NCBI GenBank assembly: GCA_910574285.1
Contig: CAJTAL010000005.1
Location: forward strand, 1 to 64,000
DNA from: Lachnospiraceae bacterium
Lineage (GTDB): Bacteria > Bacillota > Clostridia > Lachnospirales > Lachnospiraceae
DNA length: 64,000 nucleotides
Direction of reading: 5' to 3'
This document shows, in pieces, positions 60,390 to 64,000 of the stretch. Position 1 is the stretch's first letter, and each line of letters begins with the position of its first letter. The notes below the pieces were generated by a model. The model was given only the letters and a program-made list of their open reading frames with translations. It had not been told where the DNA came from and did not search any database. Position numbers and translations under genes: made by a program.

Positions 60390-61109
60390 TTATTCCCCGA
60401 TCCCGGCAATCTCCCTGATTACCTCCCCGGCAATCAGAAGTCCCGCGGCAGGCGGAACAAAGGAGATACTTCCCGGAACCATCCGTCTGCCTGCCTTCTC
60501 CTGCGCTTCCCTTCCTGATACACGGACCGGCTTCTCTCTTGAATACAACACCTTCAGATGCTCTATCCCCCTCGCCCGCAGTTCTTTCCTCATCACCTTA
60601 CACAGCGGACATACGCTCGTCTTACTGATATCTGTAATCTCAAAAAGCTCCGCATGCAGTTTATTGCCGGTACCCATGCAGCTAATCAGAGGAATCCCAT
60701 ATTCCCTTGCCTTTTCTGCCGCCGCAAGCTTTGCCGTTACCGTATCGACAGCATCGACGATGTAATCCGGCTTTTCCTGAAAGATCTCATCTATATTTTC
60801 CGGCAGTATAAAAAGCTCGTAAGTCACCACCTCTGTCTGAGGGCTGATATCCGCGATCTTCGTCTTCATAACTCTCGTCTTATACTGCCCGACGGTACTG
60901 TGCAGCGCGATCGACTGCCGGTTTATATTCGTAACCGCCACTTTATCGTTGTCTACCAGGATGAGTCTTCCTATACCGCTTCTCGCCAGCGCTTCTATAC
61001 AATACGAACCCACTCCGCCGGCTCCCAGCACCATAACAGAAGCCTCTCTAAGCCGGCAAAGCCCTTCTTCTCCTATCAACAGTTCTGTCCTTGCGAATTC
61101 TTCAGCCAT
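60390..61109 (-). CDS. tcdA: tRNA threonylcarbamoyladenosine dehydratase TcdA
   Basis: A 239-residue E1-like enzyme that cyclises t6A37 of tRNA to ct6A using ATP. The ATP-binding VMVLGAGGVGSYCIEALARSG is at residues 25-45 and the LILVDNDKVAVTNINRQ motif near 50-66. A DYIVDAVDTVTAKL block follows, and the conserved cysteine region has TDISKTSVCPLCKVMRKELR. The C-terminal GSISFVPPAAGLLIAGEVI is typical. AAGGAG precedes ATG 61109. It is ten bases after the deacetylase stop and leads into rarA. Confidence 0.95.
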   Translation of the reverse strand: MAEEFARTELLIGEEGLCRLREASVMVLGAGGVGSYCIEALARSGIGRLILVDNDKVAVTNINRQSIALHSTVGQYKTRVMKTKIADISPQTEVVTYELFILPENIDEIFQEKPDYIVDAVDTVTAKLAAAEKAREYGIPLISCMGTGNKLHAELFEITDISKTSVCPLCKVMRKELRARGIEHLKVLYSREKPVRVSGREAQEKAGRRMVPGSISFVPPAAGLLIAGEVIREIAGIGE

Positions 61110-61119
61110 ATTTCTCCTT

Positions 61120-61854
61120 CTAATCCATTATCATCTCATCCGCCGTCACGAATTCAAATCCTTTCTTTTTCAGAATATCTACGATCCGCAGCGCCGCATC
61201 TACACTGGAATCATAACAATCATGCAATAGAATAATATCATTTTCCTCTGCTTTCGTCACTACTTTATTGACAATTTCATCTACATTCTTCGTCGTCCAA
61301 TCAAGAGGATCAATACTCCACAGTACAGGCATCACATTCAGCTCTTTTTCCAGATCATCCTGCCACACCCCGAAAGGAGGACGCATATATTCCACGTGCT
61401 TTCCTGTAATCGAACAGATCACTTCATCTGTATCCATAAGTTCCTTCTTCGCTTCTTCATCGGATAACCGGGTAATCTCTACATGATTGTATGTATGGTT
61501 CCCGATCAGATGACCTTCTTCATCCAGGCGTTTCACCAGCTCCGGATTCTCTTTCGCATTCTTCCCGATCAGGAAAAAAGTCGCTTTGACGTCCCTCTTT
61601 TGCAGACCGTCCAGCAGTCTGCCCGTACATTGACTGCTCGGTCCGTCGTCAAATGTCAGCGCGATCTTCGGCGCGTCTTCTTCTATAGAAGAATTCACGC
61701 ATTCCAGCGCCTCTTTTACATCCCCTGCCGCCCTCTTATCTCCATCCGCATCTTTCTTCTGATTCAGAGATATCCCTAAAAGACTCATCAGACAGACCAC
61801 CAAAAACATAAAACACAACACACTAATCACATGAAGTTCTTTCTTTTTCATCAT
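61120..61854 (-). CDS. membrane-anchored polysaccharide deacetylase
   Basis: A 244-residue NodB-type deacetylase. One N-terminal membrane segment (VISVLCFMFLVVCLMSLLGI) is followed by a short linker and the catalytic domain. The five motifs are present: TFDDGPSS near residue 68, GNHTYNH near 117, RPPFGVWQDD, the SIDPLDW loop and DIILLHDCYDSS. It probably removes acetyl groups from peptidoglycan or another wall glycan. ATG 61854 or 61851 follows GAGGTGG. It is the first gene of a unit with tcdA and rarA. It is divergent from the MATE gene. Confidence 0.92.
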   Translation of the reverse strand: MMKKKELHVISVLCFMFLVVCLMSLLGISLNQKKDADGDKRAAGDVKEALECVNSSIEEDAPKIALTFDDGPSSQCTGRLLDGLQKRDVKATFFLIGKNAKENPELVKRLDEEGHLIGNHTYNHVEITRLSDEEAKKELMDTDEVICSITGKHVEYMRPPFGVWQDDLEKELNVMPVLWSIDPLDWTTKNVDEIVNKVVTKAEENDIILLHDCYDSSVDAALRIVDILKKKGFEFVTADEMIMD

Positions 61855-61934
61855 TCCACCTCTGATCTATCTTTTTCCACTGATTCGTGTAACCATAACA
61901 ATATATGTATTTACACAAACTCATATGTAATACA

Positions 61935-61963
61935 TTGCATTATAAATTTTATAATGATATAAT
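61935..61963 (+). promoter_or_regulatory. MATE gene promoter with palindromic spacer
   Basis: TTGCAT (61935-61940), 17-nt spacer, TATAAT (61958-61963) with an upstream TGA extension. A perfect inverted repeat CATTATAAA-T-TTTATAATG (61938-61956) fills the spacer and is a candidate operator. Confidence 0.75.
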
Positions 61964-61988
61964 GGCAAGAATAAAATGAAAGGAATGT

Positions 61989-63386
61989 GTGATTTTTATG
62001 TCAGAACCAAAGACAAAAGAAGTTTCCATACAGGAAAATAAGATGGGAATCATGCCGGTTCCCCGTTTACTAATTACGATGTCCTTACCCATGATGATCT
62101 CCATGCTGGTACAGGCTCTATATAATATCGTTGACAGTATGTTCGTAGCCAAACTGAGTGAAGACGCGCTGACCGCGGTATCCCTGGCATTTCCCATCCA
62201 GACGCTGATGATCGCTATCGCCTCCGGTACCGGAGTCGGCATCAACGCGCTGCTCTCACGGAATCTGGGAGAGCGGAATTATGAAGGAGCGAATACAGCC
62301 GCCAGGAACGGTTTATTCCTCGGCATCATAAGCTGTCTTGTATTCGCTGTGATCGGAGGCCTGGGTTCCCACCTGTTCTTCGCCATGCAGACAGACAATC
62401 CCATAATCGTAGACTATGGTACACGGTACTTAACCATTATAACCGTATGTTCCGCCGGGATATTCCTCCAGATTACCTTCGAGAGATTGATGCAGTCTAC
62501 CGGAAAGACCCTGTACAATATGATCACCCAGGGAACCGGCGCGATCATCAACATCGTCCTGGATCCCATCCTGATCTTCGGACTGTTCGGTTTCCCGCGG
62601 CTTGAAGTTGCCGGAGCGGCAATCGCTACGATCATCGGCCAGGTGGTCGCCGTACTCATGTCGCTTTACTTCACAATTACGAAAAACAGAGAGATCAACT
62701 GCAGCCTGAGAGGGTTCCGCCCTCATCCAAGGACTATCGCCCTTATCTATGAAGTAGGCGTTCCCTCCATCATCATGCAGGCAATCGGCTCCGTCATGAC
62801 ATTTGGAATGAACAAGATTCTCCTTATGTTCTCTTCCACAGCCGCAGCCGTATTCGGCGTATACTTTAAACTGCAGAGCTTTATCTTCATGCCTATATTC
62901 GGGCTGAATAACGGTATGATACCCATCATCGCCTTTAATTACGGCGCGCGGAATAAGAAGCGGATTATCCAGACCATAAAATTAAGCATTCTTATCTCCG
63001 TATCCATTATGGCCATAGGGCTTATCATCTTCCAGGCGTTTCCAGGTCTTCTGCTTAAAAACCTGTTCGACGCTTCGGAGCATATGCTTTCCATCGGCGT
63101 GCCCGCGCTTCGGATCATCAGCCTTAGTTTCCTCTTCGCAGGATACTGCATCATCGTGGGTTCTGTCTTTCAGGCACTGGGAAATGCAGTCTACAGCCTC
63201 GTCATATCGGCTGCGAGACAGTTGTTCGTCATCCTTCCGGTGGCATACGTCTTCGCGAGACTTTTCGGCCTGTCTTCGGTCTGGTGGTCCATTCCGATTG
63301 CAGAGATCGTATCTGTAACACTGTCAACGATATTGCTGCGGAGGATCTATCTGCTTAAGATAAAGCCGCTGGAATCAAAATCCTGA
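61989..63386 (+). CDS. MATE-family efflux transporter
   Basis: A 465-residue membrane protein with twelve predicted segments and the internal two-fold repeat of MATE exporters. Family marks are PMMISMLVQALYNIVDSMFV near residue 32, the ALTAVSLAFPIQTLMIAIASG stretch, GVGINALLSRNLG, and in the second half GVPSIIMQAIGSVMTFGMNK. Such pumps expel drugs or metabolites using Na+ or H+ gradients; the substrate is unknown. GTG 61989 fits the AAAGGAA spacing; ATG 61998 is the alternative. It has its own promoter with an operator-like palindrome. It converges on the flavin reductase gene. Confidence 0.93.
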   Translation: MIFMSEPKTKEVSIQENKMGIMPVPRLLITMSLPMMISMLVQALYNIVDSMFVAKLSEDALTAVSLAFPIQTLMIAIASGTGVGINALLSRNLGERNYEGANTAARNGLFLGIISCLVFAVIGGLGSHLFFAMQTDNPIIVDYGTRYLTIITVCSAGIFLQITFERLMQSTGKTLYNMITQGTGAIINIVLDPILIFGLFGFPRLEVAGAAIATIIGQVVAVLMSLYFTITKNREINCSLRGFRPHPRTIALIYEVGVPSIIMQAIGSVMTFGMNKILLMFSSTAAAVFGVYFKLQSFIFMPIFGLNNGMIPIIAFNYGARNKKRIIQTIKLSILISVSIMAIGLIIFQAFPGLLLKNLFDASEHMLSIGVPALRIISLSFLFAGYCIIVGSVFQALGNAVYSLVISAARQLFVILPVAYVFARLFGLSSVWWSIPIAEIVSVTLSTILLRRIYLLKIKPLESKS

Positions 63387-63404
63387 AAGATCGGTATCCG
63401 GATT

Positions 63405-63983
63405 CTACCTTTTCTTCACGCTCCATCCAAATCTGCCGATCTCTTTTCCAAGGCTTCTGTACTCTCCATGCGAGTAGGCCAGAAGCCCTGTGGAATTCAG
63501 CTCGAACTTTCCGTTCTTTTTCATATAACTCTCATCTACCTGGACTGCCGCCACTTCCGCAAGGAACATATGATGCGACCCCAGCTCTTTTATCTCGGTC
63601 ACCTTGCACTCGATATTCACGGGACTCTCCAGGATAACAGGGGCATATGTCAGTTCTTTCGCTTTTCCCCTGGTCAGATTCAACTCTTTCCATTTATCCA
63701 CATCCCTGCCGGACTTCACGCCGCACCAGTCTGCCGCATATGCCAGCTTCTCCGTAGTCAGATTCACCGCAAACTCCCCTGTCTCTTTCAGCATATGATA
63801 AGAATAACGCTCGGGTCTCACAGAGATATAGAGCATAGCCGGGTCCGAACAAATCGTCCCTGTCCACGCCACTGTAAGAATATTCGCATTTCTCTTAAGG
63901 TCCGCCGTGCTTACTAAAACCGCAGGAAGCGGATACAGCATATTCCCCGGCCGCCATACCTGCCTCCTCTTCTTGTTTTCCAT
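63405..63983 (-). CDS. flavin reductase family protein (FMN-binding split barrel)
   Basis: A 192-residue protein of the flavin reductase/flavoredoxin class. It begins WRPGNMLYPLPAVLVSTADL, has NILTVAWTGTICSDPAMLYISVRPERYS split over residues 34-61, and FAVNLTTEKLAYAADWCGV, the FMN-contact segments. Members transfer electrons from NAD(P)H or ferredoxin to flavin or act as flavoredoxins. The partner is not evident. GGGAGG lies eight bases before ATG 63983, at the right edge of the window, so the gene is complete. Its 3' end is 18 nt from the MATE stop. Confidence 0.9.
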   Translation of the reverse strand: MENKKRRQVWRPGNMLYPLPAVLVSTADLKRNANILTVAWTGTICSDPAMLYISVRPERYSYHMLKETGEFAVNLTTEKLAYAADWCGVKSGRDVDKWKELNLTRGKAKELTYAPVILESPVNIECKVTEIKELGSHHMFLAEVAAVQVDESYMKKNGKFELNSTGLLAYSHGEYRSLGKEIGRFGWSVKKR

Positions 63984-64000
63984 CGTCTCAACCTCCCAAA

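Overview
The window looks like the chromosome of an anaerobic, low-to-mid GC Firmicute, most likely a gut Lachnospiraceae. The grounds are an electron-bifurcating NfnAB pair, an anaerobic (early cobalt insertion) cobalamin pathway, a DUF6483-like protein, an Rpn-type nuclease remnant, a DUF4179 anti-sigma protein and a CIRCE-controlled hrcA-grpE-dnaK-dnaJ operon. Almost every gene lies on the minus strand. Exceptions are the DUF6483-like gene, the TruA-like gene, luxS, a GNAT acetyltransferase and a MATE exporter. Family names come from reading the protein sequences and recalled motifs; no database search was run.

Layout. 1-2640: Rpn nuclease remnant, DUF6483-like gene, rlmH, ZIP transporter. 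2847-8694: nfnAB, an ECF sigma factor with a DUF4179 protein, an acyl-CoA thioesterase and a TruA-like protein whose catalytic Asp is Glu. 8759-12253: yjbQ, trpS, a phosphatase, luxS and a nicotinamidase-like hydrolase. 12344-14146: TrpB2 under a tRNA-Trp T-box leader (TGG specifier). 14184-40250: a cobalamin island of about 26 kb behind a cobalamin riboswitch. 40276-45116: cbiJ and cbiG, preceded by a DHHW/MBOAT polymer-acetylation pair. 45151-47813: a 3D-domain wall protein and infC-rpmI-rplT with an attenuator leader. 47871-48714: an orphan flagellin-like gene with a sigma-28-like promoter. 48735-54430: the heat-shock operon, with a 110-bp tandem repeat between grpE and dnaK. 54483-63983: a sensor-EAL phosphodiesterase, a GNAT protein, a small unknown protein, rarA, tcdA, a polysaccharide deacetylase, MATE and a flavin reductase.

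The cobalamin island encodes most of the route from porphobilinogen to the finished cofactor: HemC, fused CobA-HemD, CbiK, CbiL, CbiH, CbiF, CbiG, CbiD, CbiJ, fused CbiET, CbiC, CbiA, CbiP, CbiB, CobD, CobU, CobS, CobT and CobC. Not seen here are a precorrin-2 dehydrogenase, a corrinoid adenosyltransferase, a CbiMNQO cobalt transporter and lower-ligand synthesis genes.

The most unusual content is extracytoplasmic. The cobaltochelatase CbiK is a predicted lipoprotein. A membrane-anchored NEAT-like protein, a NEAT-like domain fused to a FecB/BtuF-type binding protein, and a further small lipoprotein share the operon with a BtuCD-type importer, an ABC-2 exporter and a BioY-like S component. I infer a surface system for capturing or metallating tetrapyrroles or cobalt that feeds cytoplasmic corrin synthesis. 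This is inference from gene content and has not been shown.
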